Assembly (NCBI GenBank): GCA_002407775.1
Contig: DHOP01000076.1
Span: forward strand, 44,156 to 49,298
From: Prevotella sp. UBA5387
GTDB taxonomy: Bacteria > Bacteroidota > Bacteroidia > Bacteroidales > Bacteroidaceae
DNA length: 5,143 nt
Direction: 5' to 3'
Part shown: one piece after another, positions 1-5,143 of the stretch
Layout of the letters: every line of letters starts with the position of its first letter
How positions within the stretch are numbered: position 1 is the first letter of the stretch
Translations under genes and position numbers: made by a program
Notes under the pieces: model-generated
Seen by the model: the letters and a program-made list of their open reading frames with translations, nothing else
Told to the model about the DNA's origin: nothing
Databases searched by the model: none

Positions 1-59
1 TGAATTACTCAGTGAATCAATTTGAATCATGAAGGAAAAGTTTATTTTCACTTCACATA

Positions 60-86
60 TATTTTTGAATTCATGCTTCAAAAATA
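60..86. terminator. AT-rich inverted repeat beyond the PBP gene, possible terminator
   Basis: A perfect 10-bp inverted repeat, TATTTTTGAA and TTCAAAAATA, is separated by 7 bases and starts 12 bp beyond the PBP stop codon. It could fold in RNA from either strand, so it might end PBP transcription or serve convergent genes. Against a classical intrinsic terminator, the stem is almost all A-T pairs and no U-run follows it on either strand. Each arm also begins with TATTTTTG, which matches the TAnnTTTG promoter element, but I found no TTTG-type -33 element at the right distance on either strand. The rest of positions 1-98 holds nothing I can identify. The terminator role is inferred. Confidence 0.3.
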
Positions 87-98
87 AAATATTTGCTC

Positions 99-2411
99 CT
101 ATTCGTAGACTTCATCTATTCCGTACTCGGAATCAATATCCCCTTCCCTATCGCAAGGATTGAAATCTTCTGGTACGTCGAAGACAGAGGTTGAATCATA
201 AGGTAAGCCCTTGTCACGGTATACTTTCTTCATGAAGTATGCCCAGATGGGTAGAGCCATAGTAGCACCCTGCCCCATCTGCATGGAATCGAAGTGTATG
301 TCACGCTCCTCGCCGCCAACCCATACTCCACTAACGAGCTGAGGTGTGAAGCCCATGAACCAGGCATCAGCGTTTCGGTTGGTTGTTCCGGTCTTTCCTC
401 CTATTTCACCTGGGATGTTGTAGAGACGTCTAATACGGCCGGCTGTACCTTCATCCACAACGGCCATAAGCTCTACAATCATCTTATAGGCACTTGAAGA
501 ACTAATCACTTCGTTCATTCTAGGTTGAAATTGCGCAATAACATTACCCTCATGATCTTCTATTTTGGACACGAACATCGGTGCAACGCGTATTCCATTA
601 TTTGCAAACGTGGTGTAAGCACTCACCATTTCCCCGACCGTTACTTCACAAGGACCTAATGCTAGTGCCATGGAAGGATAAATATCTGGGTTGTTAATGC
701 CAAACTTATGAAGGATGTTGACAAATTGTCGAGGATTAAGTCTACTCATGAGGTATGCAGAAATCCAGTTGTTTGAATTGGCCAGTCCCCACTTAAGCGT
801 GACCATCTGACCATATCGACGTCTGCTGGCATTTCGCGGTGTCCAGGGTTTTCCACCTACAACATAGGTCCTTTGCACATTGGGTACCATATCGCAAGGG
901 GAAGCACCGTTTTCCATTGCCAAAGAGTAAAGGAATGGTTTGATGGTCGACCCCACCTGCCTACGTCCTGCCATAACCATGTCATACTGGAAATGCTCAA
1001 AGTCAATGCCACCTACATAAGCTTTAACCTGACCATTATGGGCATCCATACTCATAAATCCAGCTCGTAAGAATGACTTGTAATAACGAATCGAATCTAA
1101 TGGGGTCATCACGGTGTCTATGTCTCCATGATAAGCAAATACCGTCATGTCTGTGGGAGTGCGAAAGGCCTTGTCGATATCCGCTTCTGAGGCCCCAGTC
1201 TGTTTCATCTGTCTGTAGCGCTCGCTCTGCTTCACGGCTCGCATCATAATTTGTCGAACCTGCTCGGAAGTAAGTTGTTCGGTGAAAGGGGCGTTAGCCT
1301 TTTGTCTGTTTTCTTTGTCAAACTGGGGTTGTAAATATGTGGCAACATGAGCATATACCGACTCCTCGGCATATTCTTGCATACGTGAATCAATAGTTGT
1401 GAAAATGCGCAAGCCATCAGTATAGATATTATAGAAGCTTCCATCCTTCTTAGTATTTTTCTTGCACCAGCCACAAAGTGGATCCGTAGCAAAAGCAATG
1501 GAGTCAATGACATACTGATTTTGATTCCAGGAAGGATAGTTTCTAGGTTCAGGACGATCCATCATCAAGTATTGCCTTAAAAACTCACGTAAGTAAACGG
1601 CTGAGCCATCTTTGTGGTCTGCACGATGAAAACGAAGTGCGATGGGCTCTTTGCAATAATCACTATATTCAGAATCGGAAAGATAACCTGCCTTACGCAT
1701 CTGACCCAAAACGACGTTACGCCTATCTTTCGCACGGTCAGGGTATCGCACAGGGTTGAAGGAAGACGGATTCTTACATAGTCCTATAAGTAATGCCGCT
1801 TCAGTTGTAGTGAGATCTTTTGGTTCCTTATTAAAATAGGTGTTGGCGGCATTCTTTATTCCTACGGCTCCATGAAGAAAGTCAAAGTAATTGAGATAGA
1901 GTGCAATGATTTCTTCCTTTGAAAAATTACGCTCCAATTTTATGGCAATGACCCACTCTATCGGTTTTTGTAGAAGTCTTTCGATTGTGGACTTGGCGGG
2001 CGTCGAGTAAAGTTGCTTAGCCAATTGCTGAGTGATTGTACTACCGCCTCCTGCACTTTCTTGCCCCATGACACCGCGTTTGATAACAGCACGCCCAAGT
2101 GCTATGAAGTCAATGCCCGAATGCTCATAGAACCTAACATCTTCAGTAGCTACCAATGCATGCACCAAGTGTGGTGAAAGTTGCGCATATGATATAGGGA
2201 CACGATTAGCCCTAACAATATTGTATGTGCCTAAGACTTTGTTGTCAGAACTATATACTAAGGAAGCTGATTTGTCTATAGGGTTTTGGATGTTCTCAAG
2301 GTCTGGGGAGTAACCGATAATTCCTGTCCATATAAGGAAAAAGAATACCGCTACTATTCCGATAGCCGAGAATAGAAATATCCATAGTACTTTGATGAAT
2401 GTTCGTCTCAT
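99..2411 (-). CDS. Class A penicillin-binding protein 1A (bifunctional transglycosylase/transpeptidase)
   Basis: Bifunctional peptidoglycan synthase of 770 residues, which polymerises lipid II into glycan strands and cross-links stem peptides on the outer face of the inner membrane. A short basic N-terminus (MRRTFIK) precedes one membrane segment at about residues 8-32, giving type II topology. The GT51 domain follows: EDVRFYEH (89-96, catalytic Glu90), GGSTITQQLAKQLY (122-135), QKPIEWVIAIKLE (148-160, likely second catalytic Glu152) and CKNPSSFNP (212-220). A linker of about 180 residues leads to the transpeptidase domain with SxxK at Ser488-Lys491 (nucleophile Ser488), SxN at 546-548 and KTG at 673-675. 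The C-terminal tail is acidic. Length and motif order fit an intact class A PBP. The frame is open upstream to an ATG at 2468, adding 19 residues. I prefer 2411 because it gives a typical basic N-terminus, and the upstream extension would place the promoter palindrome inside the gene. No Shine-Dalgarno precedes it, as usual in Bacteroidota. Divergent from pyrB. Function is well supported; I give no symbol because PBP numbering in this phylum is inconsistent (ponA, mrcA and pbp1A are used). Confidence 0.96.
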   Translation of the reverse strand: MRRTFIKVLWIFLFSAIGIVAVFFFLIWTGIIGYSPDLENIQNPIDKSASLVYSSDNKVLGTYNIVRANRVPISYAQLSPHLVHALVATEDVRFYEHSGIDFIALGRAVIKRGVMGQESAGGGSTITQQLAKQLYSTPAKSTIERLLQKPIEWVIAIKLERNFSKEEIIALYLNYFDFLHGAVGIKNAANTYFNKEPKDLTTTEAALLIGLCKNPSSFNPVRYPDRAKDRRNVVLGQMRKAGYLSDSEYSDYCKEPIALRFHRADHKDGSAVYLREFLRQYLMMDRPEPRNYPSWNQNQYVIDSIAFATDPLCGWCKKNTKKDGSFYNIYTDGLRIFTTIDSRMQEYAEESVYAHVATYLQPQFDKENRQKANAPFTEQLTSEQVRQIMMRAVKQSERYRQMKQTGASEADIDKAFRTPTDMTVFAYHGDIDTVMTPLDSIRYYKSFLRAGFMSMDAHNGQVKAYVGGIDFEHFQYDMVMAGRRQVGSTIKPFLYSLAMENGASPCDMVPNVQRTYVVGGKPWTPRNASRRRYGQMVTLKWGLANSNNWISAYLMSRLNPRQFVNILHKFGINNPDIYPSMALALGPCEVTVGEMVSAYTTFANNGIRVAPMFVSKIEDHEGNVIAQFQPRMNEVISSSSAYKMIVELMAVVDEGTAGRIRRLYNIPGEIGGKTGTTNRNADAWFMGFTPQLVSGVWVGGEERDIHFDSMQMGQGATMALPIWAYFMKKVYRDKGLPYDSTSVFDVPEDFNPCDREGDIDSEYGIDEVYE

Positions 2412-2434
2412 GATAACAATACATGTTATTTTTG
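2402..2434 (+). promoter_or_regulatory. Putative pyrBI promoter
   Basis: On the plus strand, TATTTTTG (2427-2434) matches TAnnTTTG at all defined bases. TTCG at 2402-2405 matches three of the four bases of the TTTG -33 element, with a 21-base spacer that is within the normal range. Transcription would start near 2440 and leave a pyrB leader of about 90 bases. The -33 half overlaps the first codons of the divergent PBP gene. A second, weaker -7-like octamer, TTCTTTTG, lies at 2449-2456 without a -33 partner at the right spacing. This is inferred from the consensus only. Confidence 0.5.
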
Positions 2435-2442
2435 CAAAAATA
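2427..2442. repeat. Perfect 16-bp palindrome in the divergent PBP-pyrB gap
   Basis: TATTTTTGCAAAAATA reads identically on both strands, and symmetry stops exactly at 16 bp. Each strand therefore carries TATTTTTG, a full match to the Bacteroidota -7 promoter element, so one site may position RNA polymerase in both directions. It could also be a dimeric repressor site; the sequence cannot separate these readings, and they are not exclusive. Confidence 0.75.
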
Positions 2443-2469
2443 CTACAATTCTTTTGATCCGGTATCAAT
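2435..2469 (-). promoter_or_regulatory. Putative promoter of the PBP gene
   Basis: On the minus strand, TATTTTTG (2442 down to 2435) matches the Bacteroidota -7 consensus TAnnTTTG at every defined base. The expected start of transcription is near 2430, leaving a leader of about 20 bases before the ATG at 2411. The best -33 candidate is ATTG (2469-2466), but its 23-base spacer is longer than the usual 19-21, so that half is weak. An AT-rich inverted repeat, ATAAC (2413-2417) and GTTAT (2425-2429), lies between the -7 element and the start codon and could be a weak leader hairpin or an operator. The -7 element is one face of a perfect palindrome shared with the opposite promoter. Confidence 0.5.
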
Positions 2470-2490
2470 TAATAAAATTTTATGAGTACC
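2461..2490 (+). other. Imperfect inverted repeat in the pyrB leader
   Basis: GGTATCA (2461-2467) can pair with TGA-G-TACC (2483-2490): seven base pairs with a single bulged G and a loop of 15 A/T-rich bases. It lies inside the predicted pyrB leader RNA and covers the ATG of a possible short leader ORF at 2482. No U-run follows, so it is not an intrinsic terminator. It may be a weak leader structure or chance, since the loop is large and the stem short. Confidence 0.25.
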
Positions 2491-2550
2491 TTAGCAGTCG
2501 AAATCTCAACCATCAATCAAGTTTGTGAATGGAAAAACATGATTTTGTAA
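2482..2550 (+). CDS. Possible 22-codon leader ORF overlapping the pyrB start
   Basis: An ATG at 2482 opens a 22-codon frame beginning MSTLAVEIST and ending with TAA at 2548-2550, in a different frame from pyrB. It runs 22 bases past the first base of the pyrB ATG, so its translation would interact with pyrB initiation, by interference or by termination and restart. The ATG follows a very A/T-rich stretch, a favourable context in Bacteroidota, where Shine-Dalgarno sequences are rare. The enterobacterial pyrBI operon has a leader peptide used for attenuation, but this frame lacks the long uridine-rich run and following terminator of that system. A short open frame can easily arise by chance, so I hold this only as a possibility. 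Confidence 0.2.
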   Translation: MSTLAVEISTINQVCEWKNMIL

Positions 2551-3485
2551 CTATTGCCGAGCTTTCAAAGGATCGAATTGAATATCTTCTTGAAATGGCG
2601 CAAGAATTCGAAAATAATCCTAATAGAGAACTGTTAAAGGGCAAAGTTGTTGCCACGCTTTTCTTTGAACCATCAACTCGTACCCAACTTAGTTTTCAGA
2701 CAGCAGCCAATCGACTTGGCGCACGAGTCATAGGATTTTCGGATGCCAAAACTTCGAGTACTTCAAAGGGTGAAACCCTGAAGGATACGATACTTATGGT
2801 AAGCAATTACGCCGACATTATTGTGATGCGTCACTTCATCGAAGGAGCCGCACAATACGCAAGTGAGGTTTCGCCGGTACCTATCGTCAATGCAGGCGAT
2901 GGTGCTCACATGCATCCCTCCCAATGTCTTCTCGATCTCTATTCTATATACAAGACTCAGGGTACATTGGAGAATCTGCACATTTATCTTGTAGGTGATC
3001 TAAAGTATGGGCGGACGGTTCATTCCCTCATTATGGCCATGCGACATTATAATCCTATCTTTCACTTTATTGCACCTGAGGAACTTGCTATGCCTCAGGA
3101 ATATAAACTTTATTGTGAAAAGCATGGAGTGTCCTATGTTGAACACACAGAATTCAACGAAGAAGAAATTTCTGATGCTGACATACTTTACATGACGCGT
3201 GTACAAAAGGAACGTTTTTCGGATCTTATGGAATATGAGCGTGTAAAAAATGTCTATGTTTTGCGTAATTCGATGCTGGCCAATGCAAAGCCAAATATGA
3301 AGATTATGCACCCTCTGCCTAGAGTAAACGAAATAGCTTATGACGTGGATGACAATCCACACGCTTATTACATACAGCAGGCTAAGAATGGCCTTTATGC
3401 TCGCGAGGCAATCTTTGCTTATAGCTTAGGAATTTCCTTAGAGGATGTGCGCAATGATAAGACTATCATCAACTCCATTTATTGA
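2529..3485 (+). CDS. pyrB: Aspartate carbamoyltransferase catalytic chain PyrB
   Basis: Cytosolic enzyme that joins carbamoyl phosphate and L-aspartate to form N-carbamoyl-L-aspartate, the committed step of pyrimidine synthesis. At 318 residues it is a normal full length. The carbamoyl-phosphate domain has FFEPSTRT at 45-52 (binding loop Ser49-Thr52), the mobile SSTSKGETLKD loop at 76-86 with Lys80, Arg101, and HPSQ at 129-132 (His129, Gln132). The aspartate domain has Arg162 in KYGRT, Arg224 and Gln226 in MTRVQKERF, and the HPLPR turn at 261-265. These correspond to the known E. coli active-site residues, including the Arg229/Gln231 pair and the 267-268 Leu-Pro, so it should be active. The 24-base gap to pyrI and shared strand indicate one transcript, and the following regulatory chain implies the allosteric dodecamer. 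No Shine-Dalgarno is seen before the ATG; the start fits the family N-terminus. The leader of about 90 bases may be regulatory. Confidence 0.98.
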   Translation: MEKHDFVTIAELSKDRIEYLLEMAQEFENNPNRELLKGKVVATLFFEPSTRTQLSFQTAANRLGARVIGFSDAKTSSTSKGETLKDTILMVSNYADIIVMRHFIEGAAQYASEVSPVPIVNAGDGAHMHPSQCLLDLYSIYKTQGTLENLHIYLVGDLKYGRTVHSLIMAMRHYNPIFHFIAPEELAMPQEYKLYCEKHGVSYVEHTEFNEEEISDADILYMTRVQKERFSDLMEYERVKNVYVLRNSMLANAKPNMKIMHPLPRVNEIAYDVDDNPHAYYIQQAKNGLYAREAIFAYSLGISLEDVRNDKTIINSIY

Positions 3486-3509
3486 TTAATTACTTGACGT
3501 TATTACACT

Positions 3510-3965
3510 ATGGGAAAGAAAGAATTGCAGGTTGTTGCTATTGAAAATGGCACTGTTATAGACCATATCCCGGCAGACAAGACATATCAAGTGGTTGGGC
3601 TTCTACACCTCCACGAATTGGACGAACAAGTAACGATCGGTTATAATCTCCCATCTAGTAAGCTGGGTAAGAAGGGTATCATTAAGATCAGTAACAAGTT
3701 TTTTACTGATGAAGAAATCAGTAGACTTTCGGTAGTCGCACCAAAAATTGTTCTTAACATGATCAAAAACTATGAGGTTGTGGAAAAGAAGATGGTTGAA
3801 ACTCCTGATGAACTACATGGCATAGTGAAGTGCAACAATCCCAAATGTATTACAAACAATGAACCAATGGATACTTTCTTTACCGTTGTTAATAAGGAGA
3901 AAGGTGTATTGAAGTGCCATTATTGCGATATGGAGCAAGATATTGATAAGGTAGAGTTGCAATAA
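3510..3965 (+). CDS. pyrI: Aspartate carbamoyltransferase regulatory chain PyrI
   Basis: Regulatory subunit of aspartate transcarbamoylase, which binds nucleotide effectors (CTP and ATP in the E. coli enzyme) and holds PyrB trimers together in the holoenzyme. The protein has 151 residues against 153 in E. coli. The N-terminal allosteric domain has IENGTVIDHIPA (11-22), with Asp18 placed like the nucleotide-contacting Asp19 of E. coli, and KKGIIKIS (54-61), where Lys59 sits like Lys60. The C-terminal domain has the structural zinc site: Cys108 and Cys113 (CNNPKC), then Cys136 and Cys139 (CHYC). All four ligands are present with the expected C-x4-C ... C-x2-C spacing. It follows pyrB by 24 bases, too little for a clear promoter, so cotranscription is expected. 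No Shine-Dalgarno is visible. Identification is firm; which nucleotides act on this enzyme cannot be read from the sequence. Confidence 0.98.
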   Translation: MGKKELQVVAIENGTVIDHIPADKTYQVVGLLHLHELDEQVTIGYNLPSSKLGKKGIIKISNKFFTDEEISRLSVVAPKIVLNMIKNYEVVEKKMVETPDELHGIVKCNNPKCITNNEPMDTFFTVVNKEKGVLKCHYCDMEQDIDKVELQ

Positions 3966-3984
3966 CTCACTTTTGTATTATATA

Positions 3985-4006
3985 TCCAGCCTTCAAAAAA
4001 GCTGGG
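3985..4006 (+). terminator. Small GC-rich hairpin after pyrI
   Basis: CCAGC (3986-3990) pairs with GCTGG (4001-4005), with a possible T-G wobble closing the base and a 10-base A-rich loop (CTTCAAAAAA) that may add two more pairs after a mismatch. It begins about 20 bases after the pyrI stop codon and ends just before the glyA promoter, where a terminator or transcript-stabilising 3' hairpin would be expected. The downstream sequence GGAACGTCTTGC has no U-run, so this is not a standard intrinsic terminator. Partial read-through into glyA is possible. Confidence 0.35.
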
Positions 4007-4011
4007 AACGT

Positions 4012-4043
4012 CTTGCTTAAAAGGGATAAAATCATTAATTTTG
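4012..4043 (+). promoter_or_regulatory. Putative glyA promoter
   Basis: CTTG (4012-4015), a spacer of exactly 20 bases, and TAATTTTG (4036-4043) give an almost complete match to the Bacteroidota promoter, TTTG-N19-21-TAnnTTTG. Only the first -33 base differs. Transcription should start near 4049, leaving an A/T-rich leader of about 32 bases with no Shine-Dalgarno. A weaker overlapping arrangement also exists: TTTG (4040-4043), 20 bases, TATATTTA (4064-4071), which would start only a few bases before the ATG. This is the best promoter match in the window. Confidence 0.65.
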
Positions 4044-4080
4044 CAACTAGAAATAAATCAAATTATATTTAATCAAAGCA

Positions 4081-5143
4081 ATGGAAATAGATCAACAGAT
4101 TTTCGATCTCATTGAACAGGAGCATCAACGTCAGCTTAGAGGCATGGAGCTTATCGCTTCAGAGAATTTTGTTAGTGACCAAGTAATGAAGGCAATGGGT
4201 AGCTATCTGACCAACAAATATGCTGAGGGTTATCCCGGTAAGCGTTACTACGGCGGTTGTCAGGTAGTGGATCAGGTGGAAACCTTGGCTATCGAGCGCA
4301 TAAAAAAATTATTCGGAGCTGAGTACGCCAATGTTCAACCCCATTCAGGTGCACAGGCTAACCAAGCAGTACTGATGACCGTTCTCAAGTATGGAGATAC
4401 TTTCATGGGCTTAGACCTTGATCAAGGAGGCCACTTGTCTCACGGAAGTGAAGTCAATTCTTCAGGAATTCTATACAATCATGTTGGCTATACCCTAAAC
4501 AAAGAAACAGGTTGTGTAGACTATAATGAGATGGAGCGCCTCGCTTTGGAGTGCAAACCAAAACTCATTATCGGTGGTGCCTCTGCATATAGTCGTGAAT
4601 GGGACTATGAGCGCATGCGTAAGATCGCAGATCAAGTTGGTGCATTGCTTATGATAGATATGGCCCACCCTGCAGGACTCATTGCAGCTGGTCTCTTGAG
4701 TAACCCTCTTAAGTACGCACATATCGTAACAACCACTACTCATAAGACACTCCGCGGACCGCGAGGTGGTGTTATCCTGTTGGGTAAAGATTTTGATAAT
4801 CCTTGGGGCTTGACCACGAAGAAGGGAGTAGTGAAGAAGATGAGCACTTTGTTAAATTCTGCCGTATTCCCAGGCAATCAAGGTGGACCGTTGGAACATG
4901 TCATCGCCGCAAAGGCAGTTGCCTTTGAAGAGAATCTTCAGCCATCTTGGATCGAATATGCCAAGCAAGTTAAGCTAAACGCTTCTGTGCTTGCACAAGA
5001 TCTCATAGATCTAGGATTTGACATTGTGAGTGGTGGAACAGACAATCACTCGATGTTGCTAGATCTCCGTAAGAAATATCCCGAGCTTACAGGTAAGGTA
5101 GCTGAAAATGCATTGGTTGCTGCTGACATTACCGTAAATAAGA
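4081..5143 (+). CDS. glyA: Serine hydroxymethyltransferase GlyA (3' end cut by window edge)
   Basis: PLP-dependent cytosolic enzyme that converts serine and tetrahydrofolate to glycine and 5,10-methylene-tetrahydrofolate, the main source of one-carbon units. The frame runs uninterrupted from ATG at 4081 to the right edge: 354 codons plus one base, of the roughly 420-430 usual for the family, so about 70 residues are missing only because the window stops. Seen motifs: ELIASENF (23-30), YAEGYPGKRYYGGC (47-60, with catalytic Glu49 and Tyr57), NVQPHSGAQAN (84-94), GGHLSHGS (116-123, His118 stacking on PLP), IDMAHPAGL (193-201, Asp194 and His197), the PLP-lysine motif TTTTHKTLRGPRGG (217-230, Lys222 forming the Schiff base) and FPGNQGGPLEH (263-273). 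Residue roles are transferred from the E. coli enzyme. Gln115 stands where bacterial homologues I recall have His. A 115-base gap with its own promoter separates it from pyrI, so it may be transcribed independently. Confidence 0.97.
   Translation, partial: MEIDQQIFDLIEQEHQRQLRGMELIASENFVSDQVMKAMGSYLTNKYAEGYPGKRYYGGCQVVDQVETLAIERIKKLFGAEYANVQPHSGAQANQAVLMTVLKYGDTFMGLDLDQGGHLSHGSEVNSSGILYNHVGYTLNKETGCVDYNEMERLALECKPKLIIGGASAYSREWDYERMRKIADQVGALLMIDMAHPAGLIAAGLLSNPLKYAHIVTTTTHKTLRGPRGGVILLGKDFDNPWGLTTKKGVVKKMSTLLNSAVFPGNQGGPLEHVIAAKAVAFEENLQPSWIEYAKQVKLNASVLAQDLIDLGFDIVSGGTDNHSMLLDLRKKYPELTGKVAENALVAADITVNK

Noticed and set aside
1..30. Edge fragments: a minus-strand ATG at 30-28 (MIQIDSLSNS, open to the left edge) and plus-strand frames ending with stops at 23-25 and 30-32.
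   Set aside because: Only 7 to 10 codons are available in each, with no recognisable family signature. They conflict over which strand carries the neighbouring gene, so none can be called.
60..67. TATTTTTG as a plus-strand promoter at the left edge.
   Set aside because: No TTTG-like -33 element lies 19-21 bases upstream, and transcription would run antisense into the PBP gene.
1244..1513. 89-codon minus-strand open frame inside the PBP gene.
   Set aside because: It lies in another frame on the same strand as the well-supported PBP, has low-complexity composition and no known motif. It is a shadow of the real gene.
2412..2468. N-terminal extension of the PBP to the ATG at 2468 (19 extra residues).
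   Set aside because: The extension would translate through the promoter palindrome and put polar and mixed residues before the basic MRRTFIK and membrane segment. Starting at 2411 gives a typical class A PBP N-terminus.
3000..3362. 120-codon open frame antisense to pyrB.
   Set aside because: It is entirely inside pyrB, rich in His, Ile, Phe and Tyr as expected from reading coding DNA backwards, and has no promoter or domain.
4495..4743. 82-codon open frame antisense to glyA.
   Set aside because: The opposite strand is an intact SHMT with all motifs; this frame is cysteine-rich noise with no supporting signal.
1..5143. A new multi-gene system, mobile element, CRISPR array or RNA gene.
   Set aside because: All the sequence from 99 to the right edge is accounted for by four housekeeping genes and short gaps. 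I saw no transposase, integrase, direct-repeat array, tRNA-like cloverleaf or compositional break.

Overview
The window looks like ordinary chromosome from a member of the Bacteroidota, most likely order Bacteroidales and probably close to Prevotella/Segatella. Four things point there. The proteins have Bacteroidales-type sequences, for example the LLQKPIEWVIAIKLE stretch of the class A PBP and the SHMT sequence. PyrB is paired with a separate PyrI chain. No start codon is preceded by a Shine-Dalgarno sequence; leaders are A/T-rich instead. The intergenic gaps carry the TAnnTTTG -7 element of the Bacteroidota primary sigma factor. The genus is an inference and cannot be fixed from this sequence alone.

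Layout: positions 1-98 are non-coding as far as can be seen, apart from undecidable fragments at the edge, and contain a 10-bp AT-rich inverted repeat. Positions 99-2411 (minus strand) encode a complete class A penicillin-binding protein. A 117-bp divergent gap (2412-2528) follows; at its centre is a perfect 16-bp palindrome giving each strand a copy of the -7 element. Then, on the plus strand, come pyrB (2529-3485), pyrI (3510-3965) after a 24-bp gap, a 115-bp gap with a small hairpin and a near-consensus promoter, and glyA (from 4081), which runs off the right edge after 354 codons.

Function: PyrB and PyrI form aspartate transcarbamoylase, the committed step of pyrimidine synthesis, with PyrI as the zinc-containing nucleotide-sensing chain. 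GlyA makes glycine and one-carbon units used in purine and thymidylate synthesis, so the plus-strand cluster has a nucleotide-precursor theme, though glyA appears to have its own promoter. The divergent PBP polymerises and cross-links peptidoglycan. All four proteins have their main family motifs and show no frameshift.

I found no mobile element, CRISPR array, RNA gene, phage gene or sign of a new multi-gene system. The points worth a second look are regulatory: the symmetric divergent promoter, a possible 22-codon leader ORF overlapping the pyrB start, and the independent glyA promoter.
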